Shown: positions 53,152-62,508 of the stretch, in pieces | Layout: each line of letters opens with the position of its first letter | How positions within the stretch are numbered: position 1 is the stretch's first letter | Assembly (NCBI GenBank): GCA_048262715.1 | Contig: JBLXEV010000011.1 | Coordinates: 105,966-169,965, forward strand | Direction: 5' to 3' | Source of the DNA: Albirhodobacter sp048262715 | Lineage (GTDB): Bacteria; Pseudomonadota; Alphaproteobacteria; Rhodobacterales; Rhodobacteraceae | Length of the DNA stretch: 64,000 nucleotides | The notes under the pieces: model-generated | What the model saw: the letters and a program-made list of their open reading frames with translations, nothing else | Databases searched by the model: none | What the model was told of the DNA's origin: nothing | Translations under genes and position numbers: made by a program

Positions 53152-53683
53152 TCCAGTCACCCGCGCACGGCTTTGGCATCGGGTGATGTTTGTGACGATT
53201 GCCGCCCTTGTCTTGCTGCTGCGACTGCTGCCGCTCTCACCTTCAACCTCAGGGTTTAATGGGCCGGATATCACCTTGGCGCTAACCTTGGCATGGGTGC
53301 TCCGCCGCCCCGAATATGTGCCCGTCGCGCTGATTGTACTGGTGATCGTGGTGGAGGATCTCCTTCTTCAAAGACCACCAGGCCTTTGGCCCTTGATCGT
53401 TCTGGCCGCGACAGAATCCTTGCGGGCGCGCGAAGATAGCCTGCGGGGCCTGCCGTTTATCTTTGAATTCGGGCTGGTCGCCTTTACACTTCTTGCGATG
53501 GTCGCGGTGAAACGGGCGGTGCTGTTCGTAACCGTCGTGCCGCAACCCGCGCTGGGTGCAGAGTTGCTGCATATGCTTTATACACTGGCGATCTATCCGG
53601 TCGTGGTCGCCGCTTCGGCCTTCCTTTTGGGGCTCAAACGCCCTGCACCCGGACAAGTGGATGAATTGGGGCATCGGTTATGA
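53144..53683 (+). CDS. mreD: Rod shape-determining protein MreD
   Basis: About 179 residues with five hydrophobic segments, the pattern of MreD, starting MVDPVTRARLWHRVMF. The ATG at 53144 overlaps the mreC end by 8 bases and the stop overlaps mrdA by 4 bases, so the whole cluster is translationally coupled. Sequence is weakly conserved in the family; position supports the name. Confidence 0.88.
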   Translation: MVDPVTRARLWHRVMFVTIAALVLLLRLLPLSPSTSGFNGPDITLALTLAWVLRRPEYVPVALIVLVIVVEDLLLQRPPGLWPLIVLAATESLRAREDSLRGLPFIFEFGLVAFTLLAMVAVKRAVLFVTVVPQPALGAELLHMLYTLAIYPVVVAASAFLLGLKRPAPGQVDELGHRL

Positions 53684-55650
53684 GACGCTCACCCAAAGAT
53701 GCGATTGAAAGCACCCGCAAAATTACCCGTCGCGGGTTGATGCTAGGCGGGATGCAGGCTGCGATGGTCGGCACGCTGGCTCTGCGGATGCGCTCGATGC
53801 AATTGGAGCAGGCGGATCAGTTCCGGCTTCTGGCCGATGGCAACACCGTTAAAATCCGGCTGATCCCGCCTGCGCGGGGCGTGATCTTCGATCGCAACGG
53901 GATCCCGATTGGCGAAAATGTCCAGAACTACCGCGTCACGATCACCCGGGATGAGGCGCATGATGTGCCGCGTGTGCTGGAGGATCTACGTAAGCTGATC
54001 GCGCTAAGCGATACAGAGATCGAAGATCTGATGCGCGCGATCAAACGCGCTGGCCCCTCGACGCCGGTGATCATTCGGGATCGGTTGAGCTGGGAGGATC
54101 TGTCAAAGATCGCCGTTAACACCCCTGCCCTACCGGGGATCGAGCCTGTCGTCGGCTTGTCGCGCGCCTATCCGCGCGGCGAGGATTTCGCCCATGTCGT
54201 CGGCTATGTCGGCTCCGTTTCCGACTATGATCTATCAAAGCTGGAAAGCCCCGACCCGCTTTTGAAAGAGCCAAAAGCACAGATGGGGAAATCCGGCGTG
54301 GAGGCGAAGCTGGAGGAGAGCTTGCGCGGGCGTGCGGGCGCGCGGCGAGTGGAGGTGAACTCGGCTGGCCGGATCATGCGCGAATTGGGCCGGACGGAAG
54401 CCGGACCGGGCGATAACATACGTCTGACGATTGACTACCGTTTGCAAAATTACGCCCTCAAACGCCTCGGCGACGAAAGCGCAGCCGTCGTCGTGATCGA
54501 CGTGAAAAACGGCGATCTTCGGGCCATTGCCTCCGCTCCCTCGTTTGATCCGAACCTGTTCGCGCAAGGGATCTCGGTGGCGGATTACAAAGGCCTGCTT
54601 GAGGATGATCACCGCCCGCTGGCCGACAAATCCGTGCAGGGCACCTATCCCCCCGGATCGACCTATAAGATGGTGACGGCGCTGGCGGCCTTGGAGGCGG
54701 GGCTGATCACACCGAACGAGACGATCAACTGCCCGGGCTACCATGAAGTTGGCGGCACGCGATTCCATTGCTGGAAACGCGGCGGGCACGGCAGGGTCAA
54801 TTTGATGCAGTCGCTGGAGCACTCCTGCGATGTCTATTATTACGAGCTATCGCAGCGGGTCGGGATCGAGAAGACCTCGGAAATGGCGCGCAGGCTTGGA
54901 TGCGGCATTCGCCACGACATTCCGATGTCCGCCGTGGCAGAAGGCTTGGCCCCGACGAAGGAATGGAAGGCAGAGCGCTTTGCCGCCGCCAAAGATAAAT
55001 CCGGCCAATCGAAAGAATGGCGGATCGGCGATACCGTCAACGCCTCGATCGGTCAGGGCTATGTGCTTGCCTCGCCGCTGCAACTGGCCGTGATGACGGC
55101 GCGGATTGCGAGCGGCAAAGACATCAGCCCAAGGCTGATCCGCGCGCAGGGCGATGTCGAGATTCCCGTGCCAGACTTCGCGTCTTTGGGCATTAATCCC
55201 GAGCACCTCAAAGCTGTGCGCGCAGGGATGAACGCGGTTGTGAATTCCCCTCGCGGCACCGCGAAAGGCTCCCGCGTTGAGGCAGCAGAATGGAAGATGG
55301 CGGGCAAAACCGGCACATCGCAGGTGCGCAACATCTCCGCCGCAGAGCGTGCACGCGGTGTGGTCTCGAACGCGGATCTGCCGTGGCGGCGGCGTGACCA
55401 CGCGCTGTTTGTGGCCTATGCGCCCGTCGACGATCCGCAATATGCGATTGCACTGGTGGTGGAGCATGGCGGCGGCGGGTCTGCGGTCGCGGCCCCTGTT
55501 GCCCGCGATATCCTGCTCTATGCGCTGGCGGACGGGCTGCCGCCCCTGACGGCCTACCCCGCCTCGCAGCGCACCCGCGTCAAGAATATTAACTCGAGCC
55601 TCGATCTCGCGGAGCCTGAGCAACCCACTACCGGAAAGACACGGGCATGA
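53680..55650 (+). CDS. mrdA: Penicillin-binding protein 2 (elongation transpeptidase)
   Basis: A 656-residue class B PBP. After an N-terminal membrane anchor (about 20-40) comes the dimerisation domain with PPARGVIFDRNGIPIGEN. The transpeptidase has SxxK as PPGSTYKM, SxN as HSCDVYYYE and KTGTSQ. It cross-links side-wall peptidoglycan with RodA. It overlaps both neighbours by 4 bases. Confidence 0.97.
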   Translation: MRRSPKDAIESTRKITRRGLMLGGMQAAMVGTLALRMRSMQLEQADQFRLLADGNTVKIRLIPPARGVIFDRNGIPIGENVQNYRVTITRDEAHDVPRVLEDLRKLIALSDTEIEDLMRAIKRAGPSTPVIIRDRLSWEDLSKIAVNTPALPGIEPVVGLSRAYPRGEDFAHVVGYVGSVSDYDLSKLESPDPLLKEPKAQMGKSGVEAKLEESLRGRAGARRVEVNSAGRIMRELGRTEAGPGDNIRLTIDYRLQNYALKRLGDESAAVVVIDVKNGDLRAIASAPSFDPNLFAQGISVADYKGLLEDDHRPLADKSVQGTYPPGSTYKMVTALAALEAGLITPNETINCPGYHEVGGTRFHCWKRGGHGRVNLMQSLEHSCDVYYYELSQRVGIEKTSEMARRLGCGIRHDIPMSAVAEGLAPTKEWKAERFAAAKDKSGQSKEWRIGDTVNASIGQGYVLASPLQLAVMTARIASGKDISPRLIRAQGDVEIPVPDFASLGINPEHLKAVRAGMNAVVNSPRGTAKGSRVEAAEWKMAGKTGTSQVRNISAAERARGVVSNADLPWRRRDHALFVAYAPVDDPQYAIALVVEHGGGGSAVAAPVARDILLYALADGLPPLTAYPASQRTRVKNINSSLDLAEPEQPTTGKTRA

Positions 55651-56786
55651 GCTATCTTGAACATAGCCTGAAAACCGTCCCAACGGGCTGGCGCAAGCTT
55701 CTCGCGCTGAACTGGTCGATCATTGTGCTGATCTCCGCCATCGCCTGCGTCGGCTTCCTGATGCTCTATTCCGTCTCCGGGGGCCGGATCGAGACATGGG
55801 CCGAACCGCAGATGAAACGCTTCGCGGTCGGGCTGGTGGCGATGATCGCGATCGGGATGGTACCGATTTGGCTGTGGCGCAATATGTCTGCATTGGCCTA
55901 TCTCGTCGCGCTGTTGCTGCTAGTGGCAGTGGATTTCGTCGGGGTGCGTGGCATGGGCGCGGAACGGTGGCTGGAACTCGGACCGATCCGGATCCAGCCC
56001 TCCGAGATGATGAAGATCGCCGTCGTGATGTTTCTCGCCGCCTATTACGATTGGCTCGATGTCGATAAGGTCTCAAAGCCGATCTGGGTGCTTTTGCCGA
56101 TTGTGATTATTCTGATCCCCGTCGGCCTCGTGCTGCGCCAACCCGATCTGGGCACCGCAATTCTGCTGATGCTGGGGGGCGGCGTGGTGATGTTCGCGGC
56201 GGGCGTAAGCCTATGGTATTTCGGGACGGTGATCGCGATGGGCGTTGGCGTGATCGTGCTCGTGTTCAAATCGCGCGGCACCGATTGGCAGTTGATCCAT
56301 GATTACCAATTCGCACGGATCGACACGTTTATCGACCCGATGTCTGACCCCCTCAAAGATGGCTATAACGTGATCCAAGCGCAGATCGCTTTGGGGTCGG
56401 GCGGCTGGGCAGGGCGGGGCTTCATGCAGGGCACCCAATCTCGCGGCAATTTCGTGCCCGAAAAACACACCGATTTCATCTTCACCATCCTTGCGGAAGA
56501 GTTCGGCTTTGTCGGCGCGGTCTCGCTCTTGGTGCTTTATACGCTGGTGCTTGGCTTCTGCCTGCATTCGGCGCTGTCGAACAAGGATCGCTACGCCTCT
56601 TTGCTGACCATCGGGATTGGCGCGACGCTGTTCCTGTTCTTCTCGGTGAATATGTCGATGGTCATGGGGCTGATGCCGGTGGTGGGCGTCCCGCTGCCTT
56701 TGGTCAGCTATGGCGGCACGGCGATGATCATCCTGATGATGGCCTTCGGTCTCGTCCAATCGGCGCATGTCCATCGCCCACGGTAA
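55647..56786 (+). CDS. rodA: Rod shape-determining glycosyltransferase RodA (SEDS)
   Basis: A 379-residue SEDS protein with about ten membrane segments. Diagnostic blocks are RQPDLGTAILLMLGGG, NVIQAQIALGSGGWAGRGF, VPEKHTDFIFTILAEEFGFVG (catalytic Asp region) and GVPLPLVSYGGT. It polymerises lipid II for the side wall as partner of PBP2. Last gene of the cluster. Confidence 0.97.
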   Translation: MSYLEHSLKTVPTGWRKLLALNWSIIVLISAIACVGFLMLYSVSGGRIETWAEPQMKRFAVGLVAMIAIGMVPIWLWRNMSALAYLVALLLLVAVDFVGVRGMGAERWLELGPIRIQPSEMMKIAVVMFLAAYYDWLDVDKVSKPIWVLLPIVIILIPVGLVLRQPDLGTAILLMLGGGVVMFAAGVSLWYFGTVIAMGVGVIVLVFKSRGTDWQLIHDYQFARIDTFIDPMSDPLKDGYNVIQAQIALGSGGWAGRGFMQGTQSRGNFVPEKHTDFIFTILAEEFGFVGAVSLLVLYTLVLGFCLHSALSNKDRYASLLTIGIGATLFLFFSVNMSMVMGLMPVVGVPLPLVSYGGTAMIILMMAFGLVQSAHVHRPR

Positions 56787-56886
56787 CCCGCGCGAAAATT
56801 GCAGTGTCGCATTTGAGTTTAGCGGCGATACCCGCAGGAACTTCCCCATCCCCAGAGCGTTGATCTCAAAATCAGAAAGAGGCCCC

Positions 56887-57822
56887 ATGCTCACTCTTCT
56901 TTATGCAGGTCCCGATGCCCAATGGCCAGTTTACGAGGCCACGCTTACCGCAGCGCTTGAAGGCGCAGGCATCGACGGAAAACTCACCCGTGAGGCAGAT
57001 GCAGCCGATGTCGATTACATCATATATGCGCCCACCGGCCCGCTTGCGGATTTCGCGCCCTATACCAAGGCCAAAGCCGTTCTAAGCCTTTGGGCAGGCG
57101 TGGAAAAGATCGTCGGAAATGAGAGCCTGACCCAGCCGCTCTGCCGGATGGTGGATCGCGGGCTGGCAGAGGGGATGGTGGAATATGTGCTAGGCCATGC
57201 CCTGCGCGGCCACCTGGAGATGCACCGGTATTTGGTCAATCCCGATGCGAAATGGGAGGCAGCAGCGCCCCCTTTGGCGCGGGATCGAAAGGTGGCTGTG
57301 CTCGGGTTGGGCGAATTAGGGGCAGCCTGTGCTCGCGCGCTTAAAGCGGTGAATTTCGACGTGCATGGTTGGTCACGCAGCGAGAAGGCGGGCGGGCTCG
57401 ATGGCATCACCCTGCATCACGGGGAGTCTGGGCTCGCGGAGGCGCTGCGCGACGCGCAGATCGTCGTCACGCTTCTGCCCGACACGCCGCAAACGGTCGA
57501 TCTGATGAACGCAGAGCGCCTCGCCCTGCTCGCGCATGGCGCACATTTGATCAATCCGGGGCGCGGTGTTTTGGTAGATGATGCAGCACTTCTGGCCGCG
57601 CTCGATAGTGGGCAGGTCGGCCATGCCACGTTGGACGTGTTCCGTGTGGAACCTCTCCCGCCGGAGCACCCGTATTGGAGCGATCCGAAGGTTACCGTCA
57701 CGCCGCATATCGCCGCCGAGACGCGCGCGGAAAGCTGCTCGGATGTGATCGCGGAAAATATCCGGCGGTTTGAGGCGGGTGAGACGCCGCTGTATCTGGT
57801 GGACCGCACGCTCGGATATTGA
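56887..57822 (+). CDS. ghrA: Glyoxylate/hydroxypyruvate reductase A-like dehydrogenase
   Basis: A 311-residue D-2-hydroxyacid dehydrogenase. The nucleotide motif is VAVLGLGELGAACARAL; catalytic residues appear in NPGRGVLVDDAALLAAL (Arg region), VFRVEPLPPEHPYW (Glu) and TPHIAAET (His). The N-terminal LSLWAGVEKI is typical for GhrA. It reduces glyoxylate or hydroxypyruvate with NAD(P)H. The ATG at 56887 follows AAAGAGG and is 100 bases after rodA. Confidence 0.9.
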   Translation: MLTLLYAGPDAQWPVYEATLTAALEGAGIDGKLTREADAADVDYIIYAPTGPLADFAPYTKAKAVLSLWAGVEKIVGNESLTQPLCRMVDRGLAEGMVEYVLGHALRGHLEMHRYLVNPDAKWEAAAPPLARDRKVAVLGLGELGAACARALKAVNFDVHGWSRSEKAGGLDGITLHHGESGLAEALRDAQIVVTLLPDTPQTVDLMNAERLALLAHGAHLINPGRGVLVDDAALLAALDSGQVGHATLDVFRVEPLPPEHPYWSDPKVTVTPHIAAETRAESCSDVIAENIRRFEAGETPLYLVDRTLGY

Positions 57823-57874
57823 GCCGTAGTTTTTTGGGGGCTCGCCTCCCCCTCGGATCTGAGCGTTGCCGATC

Positions 57875-58696
57875 CTACCGCAAGATCGGCGGCTTGCTCG
57901 GGTCCATTCCAGGGGCTTTATGCTCCACGATCTGCGCGGTTTCTTCCTCACGCTCAGGGATCGCCAAAACCAAAGCCTTGGCCAACAAATCATCCGCGCC
58001 GCGATCCTCTGGCGCGATGAAAATCACATCCAACTCGCCCGCCTCGATACCGGAGAACATCAGCGCCTCGGACATCGCCTTGGCCAGCCCCGCCTGCGAA
58101 CTCTCATGCGCGCCCAGAATCGCAAGCACATGGCCGCGCCGCCCGCCCTCATATGTCACCCCCGCCAAGAGGGCATGAGTGGCCAAACCGCGCAGGGTTT
58201 CGAATTTTGCATCGAAGGCGGGCATCAATGCGGCGAGGATCGCGGGAGGCAGTGCGGGCGCATGGAACGCCTCGATCCGTGCCTCGGAGGCTTCGGGCTG
58301 ATGGGTCAGTGTGGTGGCGAGCCATTCCAGCGCCTCGGGCGGCAGCAACATCGCGCTCTCGGCCACACCCAGATTGATCCCCAGACCGACCCCCTCGCCC
58401 ACCAAAGACTGCGCGATCACACGTCCCGGCAGGGCGGCATAAGGGGCTGGGCCTTCGGAGAAAGCGGAAAGCCGCTCTTCCAGATCAAAGGCGAGGATGA
58501 AATCACCCTCTTCGGTCTCAAATGTCTGGGGTGTGATCGCCTCACCGACAGGCTCGCTCTCCAACAAGACAAATAACTCCGCATCGGCCAGACGATTATA
58601 AAGCGCGAGACGCAGCGCGTCATTCTCGGGATCGGCTTCCATCGCCGCATGGGCAACGTCGAACGGCGTCATGGCGTCGGGGGAGGAATGGCTCAT
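57875..58696 (-). CDS. SseB family protein
   Basis: A 273-residue protein. The N-terminal 120 residues match the SseB domain: TPFDVAHAAMEADPENDALRLALYNRLADAELFVLLE and LAFDLEERLSAFSE. The C-terminal half is helical and also SseB-like (IEAGELDVIFIAPED). Function is unknown. It converges with ghrA and has no clear partner. Confidence 0.85.
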   Translation of the reverse strand: MSHSSPDAMTPFDVAHAAMEADPENDALRLALYNRLADAELFVLLESEPVGEAITPQTFETEEGDFILAFDLEERLSAFSEGPAPYAALPGRVIAQSLVGEGVGLGINLGVAESAMLLPPEALEWLATTLTHQPEASEARIEAFHAPALPPAILAALMPAFDAKFETLRGLATHALLAGVTYEGGRRGHVLAILGAHESSQAGLAKAMSEALMFSGIEAGELDVIFIAPEDRGADDLLAKALVLAIPEREEETAQIVEHKAPGMDPSKPPILR

Positions 58697-59011
58697 CGGA
58701 TGGCTCCGCAGCAGGGGGGATTGCGAGGATCAGGCCAGTGAAGGCCGCCCCCAAGACAGGCCCCACCTAAAACGCAGCCCCCTTACTGGCAAGAGAAAAC
58801 CCGCAAGACCGCGGCCACGGCCTGCCCTCATGGCCCCTCGTCGCGCCGCAAAGTTCCGAGATCGTGAACAATACCGTGCAGGTTATGGAATTACTTGCAG
58901 TTCCGACATAAAGTCGCCCCATTGAAGGCCTAGTGAGCAATTGGTTAACCCATTCTATGCGACGCTCCCCCTGCCCGCATCGAAAGGTTGTCGTGATCGG
59001 AGCCGGAGCAC
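58697..59011. other. 315-bp divergent gap before the capsule-type genes
   Basis: It must carry promoters for the SseB gene and the ABC ATPase gene. The local AT content rises at 58860-58960 and a small GGTTAACC palindrome lies at 58943-58950. No gene or strong structure is seen. Confidence 0.5.
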
Positions 59012-59671
59012 ATGCTCGAATTCGAAAATGTGAGTAAGTCTTTCTGGACGGGAAAACAGCGCAAGGTGATCCTTGACCGCGCGTCTTTTCGTGTGGAACT
59101 CGGCAATTCACTGGGAATACTCGCGCCCAATGGCACCGGCAAGACAACGCTGATCAATATGATGGCGGGGCTGGAAAAACCCGACGAGGGCACGATCAAG
59201 CGCGCCTGCCGCGTATCCTTCCCGCTGGGCTTCATGGGTGGGGTCGTCAACAAACACACCGCCCGCGAGAACGCGCGTTTTATTGCGCGGCTTTACGGGC
59301 TGGATCCGGATTATGTCGAAGCGTTCTGCCGCTGGCTCTGCGGAATTGCGGAATATTTCGATATGCCTGTCGGCACCTATTCCCAAGGGATGCGCTCGCG
59401 TTTCACCTTCGCGCTCCTGCTGGCGTTGGAATTCGATATCTATCTGATCGACGAGGGGATGCCCTCGACAACAGATGTGGAATTCAACAGGAAAGCGGGC
59501 ACGATCCTGCGCGACAGGCTCAAAGATGCAACGGTGATCGTTGTGTCCCACCAAGCCCAGACCTTAGAAAAGTTCTGCCGTTCGGCCGCAGTTTTGTACG
59601 CTGGACGGCTCCATATGTTTGACACTCTGGAAGAAGCGAAGCGGTTGTATGACTATCATTCCCAAGGCTAA
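59012..59671 (+). CDS. Capsular polysaccharide-type ABC transporter ATP-binding protein
   Basis: A 219-residue ATPase of the KpsT/CtrD type. Walker A reads APNGTGKTT (residues 38-46), where Ala replaces the usual first Gly; the signature is YSQGMRSRFTFALLL, as in polysaccharide exporters, and Walker B is IYLIDEGMPSTTD. The H-loop is VIVVSHQAQTL. It would drive export of a capsule or similar glycan across the inner membrane. The matching permease gene is not adjacent, which is unusual. It overlaps the next gene by 23 bases. Confidence 0.88.
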   Translation: MLEFENVSKSFWTGKQRKVILDRASFRVELGNSLGILAPNGTGKTTLINMMAGLEKPDEGTIKRACRVSFPLGFMGGVVNKHTARENARFIARLYGLDPDYVEAFCRWLCGIAEYFDMPVGTYSQGMRSRFTFALLLALEFDIYLIDEGMPSTTDVEFNRKAGTILRDRLKDATVIVVSHQAQTLEKFCRSAAVLYAGRLHMFDTLEEAKRLYDYHSQG

Positions 59672-61517
59672 AAAATACCGCATCCGCCGCGCCAATCCGG
59701 TGATCGGCATGACTGCTGGCGCGCCACAGGCACAGACCAATGGTACGGATGGGCAGGCGACCCCGCTGCGGGCAACCCGCCCCGACGCCCCGCGCACCAC
59801 CAACCAACGTGCCGAAGCCCACCACGCCCCCGCTCAGCCTGTTTCGGCGCTGCCCGCACGCGAGGATGGCTCGCAACTCTTCGAATCGCATGAGGACGGC
59901 TTCGAATCCCTCGGTATCAGAGCGGTGCCAGCAGCCCCCGCACACCCGAACGGTACGGGCCACCCTGTAGCAGGCCAACGGCTCGGGCCTGAGGGCGCGG
60001 CTCGGCTTGCGCCCAATGAAATGTCCGCCGATGACGAGATCGCCAAGATCCGTGCCGAAGGGCTGACAGGGCGGCAATTGCGCATGGCGCGCCGCATCGC
60101 TCAGCGTCAAGGAATCGAGGCCGCATCGGATTTCGACGCCGTGCGCCAACTCCGCCGCGCGGGCGTGGATCCGTTCGACAAAGGCGCAATTGCCTCCATG
60201 CTCTCGCCGGAGAACCTGCCCACCGCAGGCGGAGCGAAGGGAACGGGCAACGAGATCACGCGCGCGCTGGCCAAGATTGATGGCGCAGGCGCTGATGCTC
60301 GTGTCCAATTGCCACAAACCATGGCACCAGGCGGCAATCTGCCCACGCCAAACCTGCGGCCAGAGGAAAGCCACGCATCCGAAATCATGAGCATTCAGCG
60401 GGATATCGCCCGCCGCCGTCGCCGCAAGATGATGCTGCTGATGACGCGGCTCGCTTTCTTCGTTTTCCTGCCGACGCTGATCGCGGGCTATTATTTCTAT
60501 GCCATGGCGACACCGCTCTACGCGACCAAGACGGAATTCGTCATCCAGCAAGCCGATGGCGCAGGCTCAGGCGGGCTCGGCGGCCTGTTCTCTGGCACCC
60601 AACTCGCGACCAGTCAGGATTCGATCACCGTGCAATCCTATCTGCAATCGCGCGATGCGATGCTGCGGCTCGATAAGGACATTGGCTACAAGAGCCATTT
60701 CTCGCAGGATTGGATCGATCCGATGCAGCGACTGGAGCCTGACAGCACCAATGAAAGCGCATATAAGCTATTCAAAGATAATACAAAAATCGGATATGAT
60801 CCCTCTGAAGGGATTATCAAGATGGAAGTCGTCGCCGCCGATCCGCAAGTCTCTGTGCAATTTTCCAACGCTCTGATTTCTTACGCGGAAGAGCAGGTTG
60901 ACCAACTCACCCAACGTCTGCGCGCCGATCAGATGCAAGGGGCCCGTGAAAGCTACGCCGATGCCGAAACCAAGGTGCTCGGCGCCCAGCAAAAAGTGCT
61001 GGAACTGCAAGAGCAGATGGGGGTTCTCGATCCCGTCACCGAGACTCAATCGATCATGAGCCAGATCGGAACGTTTGAGATCCAGCTTCAAGCCAAGCGC
61101 CTGAGCCTGCAACAGCTTCTCGACAATGCGCGGCCCAATCAGGCGCGTGTCGACGGGGTGAAGGGCGATATCTCGCGGCTTGAAGCATTGATCGCGAATC
61201 TGCGCTCCGGGCTGACGCAGGGATCCGGCGGAAACTCCTCGCTCGCCTCTGTCACGGGCCAGCTACGGATCGCCGAGGCCGATTTGCAGACCCGTCAGTT
61301 GATGCTCTCGCAGGCCGCCCAACAGCTCGAAACCGCGCGGATCGAAGCCAATAAACAGGTGCGATACCTGTCAATGGGCGTACGCCCCGTGGCCCCTGAC
61401 GAGCCCACCTACCCGCGCAAGTTCGAGAACACGCTGCTGGCCTTCCTGATCTTTTCCGGTATCTATCTGATGCTGTCGCTGACAGCCTCGATCCTGCGCG
61501 AGCAGGTCTCGGCCTGA
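59649..61517 (+). CDS. Capsule export inner-membrane protein (KpsE/BexC/Wzz type) with long cytoplasmic extension
   Basis: About 622 residues from the ATG at 59649 (MTIIPKAKKYRIRR), overlapping the ATPase gene; a start at 59709 is possible. Residues 1-260 are low complexity with a conserved-looking helical patch (ADDEIAKIRAEGLTGRQLRM). A first membrane helix is at about 262-286, a periplasmic coiled coil follows (380-560) and a second helix is at the C-terminus, the two-helix layout of polysaccharide co-polymerase/export proteins. KpsE is usually below 400 residues, so the N-terminal extension is notable. Confidence 0.85.
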   Translation: MTIIPKAKKYRIRRANPVIGMTAGAPQAQTNGTDGQATPLRATRPDAPRTTNQRAEAHHAPAQPVSALPAREDGSQLFESHEDGFESLGIRAVPAAPAHPNGTGHPVAGQRLGPEGAARLAPNEMSADDEIAKIRAEGLTGRQLRMARRIAQRQGIEAASDFDAVRQLRRAGVDPFDKGAIASMLSPENLPTAGGAKGTGNEITRALAKIDGAGADARVQLPQTMAPGGNLPTPNLRPEESHASEIMSIQRDIARRRRRKMMLLMTRLAFFVFLPTLIAGYYFYAMATPLYATKTEFVIQQADGAGSGGLGGLFSGTQLATSQDSITVQSYLQSRDAMLRLDKDIGYKSHFSQDWIDPMQRLEPDSTNESAYKLFKDNTKIGYDPSEGIIKMEVVAADPQVSVQFSNALISYAEEQVDQLTQRLRADQMQGARESYADAETKVLGAQQKVLELQEQMGVLDPVTETQSIMSQIGTFEIQLQAKRLSLQQLLDNARPNQARVDGVKGDISRLEALIANLRSGLTQGSGGNSSLASVTGQLRIAEADLQTRQLMLSQAAQQLETARIEANKQVRYLSMGVRPVAPDEPTYPRKFENTLLAFLIFSGIYLMLSLTASILREQVSA

Positions 61518-61575
61518 GGCAAAGCTCAGCCTGCCCCTCGCATTGGGGGCGGGCGCTCGCTTGAAAGGAAGCCCT

Positions 61576-62409
61576 ATGAAAGACGTCAAAATCGGCGCGC
61601 TCACCCTGAGCAATGATCGCCCCCTCGCAGTCATCGCGGGCCCCTGCCAGTTGGAAAGCCTCGATCATGCGATGATGATCGCGAAGACGATGCAGGCCAC
61701 CTGTGCGGCGGCGGGCGCGCAATTCATCTTCAAAGGCAGTTTCGATAAAGCCAACCGCACCTCGCTTAAAGGCAAGCGCGGCGTGGGGATTGAGGCGGGC
61801 CTCAAAATCCTCTCGGATGTACGCGACCGTCTCGGCTGCCCCGTCATCACCGATATCCACGATACCGAACAGGTTCGCATCGCGGGCGCGGTGGTGGATG
61901 TGTTGCAAATCCCCGCGTTCTTGTGCCGTCAGACTGATCTGCTGATCGCCGCAGGTGAGACCGGTAAGGTGATCAATATCAAGAAGGGCCAGTTCCTCGC
62001 GCCGTGGGATATGGCCAATGTCGCCGAGAAGGTCGCCTCGACGGGCAATGAGAGCATCCTGCTCACCGAGCGCGGCACCTCATTTGGCTATAACACCCTC
62101 GTCGCCGATATGCGCGGCCTTCCGACGATGGCAAAAACCGGCTATCCGGTGATCATGGATGCGACCCATTCTGTCCAACAACCGGGCGGGCTGGGCGGCG
62201 CGTCCGGCGGGCAGCGCGAATTCGCGCCTGTGATGGCACGGGCGGCGGTGTCTCTAGGGATCGCGGGCGTGTTCATCGAGACCCATGAGGCGCCCGACAC
62301 GGCCCCTTCTGACGGGCCGAACATGATCCCGCTAGACCAGATGCCCGCGCTGATCTCATCGCTGATGGCATTTGACAAGCTGGCGAAGGCTGACCCGCTG
62401 CGGGTGTGA
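61576..62409 (+). CDS. kdsA: 3-deoxy-8-phosphooctulonate (Kdo-8-P) synthase
   Basis: A 277-residue enzyme with AGPCQLESLDHAM, FKGSFDKANRTSLKGKRG and DATHSVQQPGG, all diagnostic. It joins phosphoenolpyruvate and arabinose-5-phosphate to make Kdo-8-P for lipid A and capsule linkers. Ligands Cys (AGPC) and His/Glu/Asp suggest the metal-dependent class is possible, but this is not certain. GAAAGGAAG lies before the ATG. Its place after the capsule genes fits a Kdo-linked glycan. Confidence 0.97.
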   Translation: MKDVKIGALTLSNDRPLAVIAGPCQLESLDHAMMIAKTMQATCAAAGAQFIFKGSFDKANRTSLKGKRGVGIEAGLKILSDVRDRLGCPVITDIHDTEQVRIAGAVVDVLQIPAFLCRQTDLLIAAGETGKVINIKKGQFLAPWDMANVAEKVASTGNESILLTERGTSFGYNTLVADMRGLPTMAKTGYPVIMDATHSVQQPGGLGGASGGQREFAPVMARAAVSLGIAGVFIETHEAPDTAPSDGPNMIPLDQMPALISSLMAFDKLAKADPLRV

Positions 62410-62461
62410 AACCCGCCGCGTGGCCAAATCCTTCCCATAGCGAATATCCCCGTTTGAGCGT

Positions 62462-62481
62462 GCCTCCGGCGGGGATATTTA
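62462..62481. repeat. Half copy of the intergenic repeat after kdsA
   Basis: GCCTCCGGCGGGGATATTTA, left arm only, between the convergent kdsA and flavoprotein genes. Confidence 0.8.
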
Positions 62482-62508
62482 TGCTCTTTGGAAACGAGGC
62501 GTGGAGGT

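Noticed and set aside
57823..57874. Hairpin with a T6 run between ghrA and the SseB gene
   Set aside because: The T run precedes the hairpin on the plus strand and becomes an A run on the minus strand, so it fits a terminator in neither direction.
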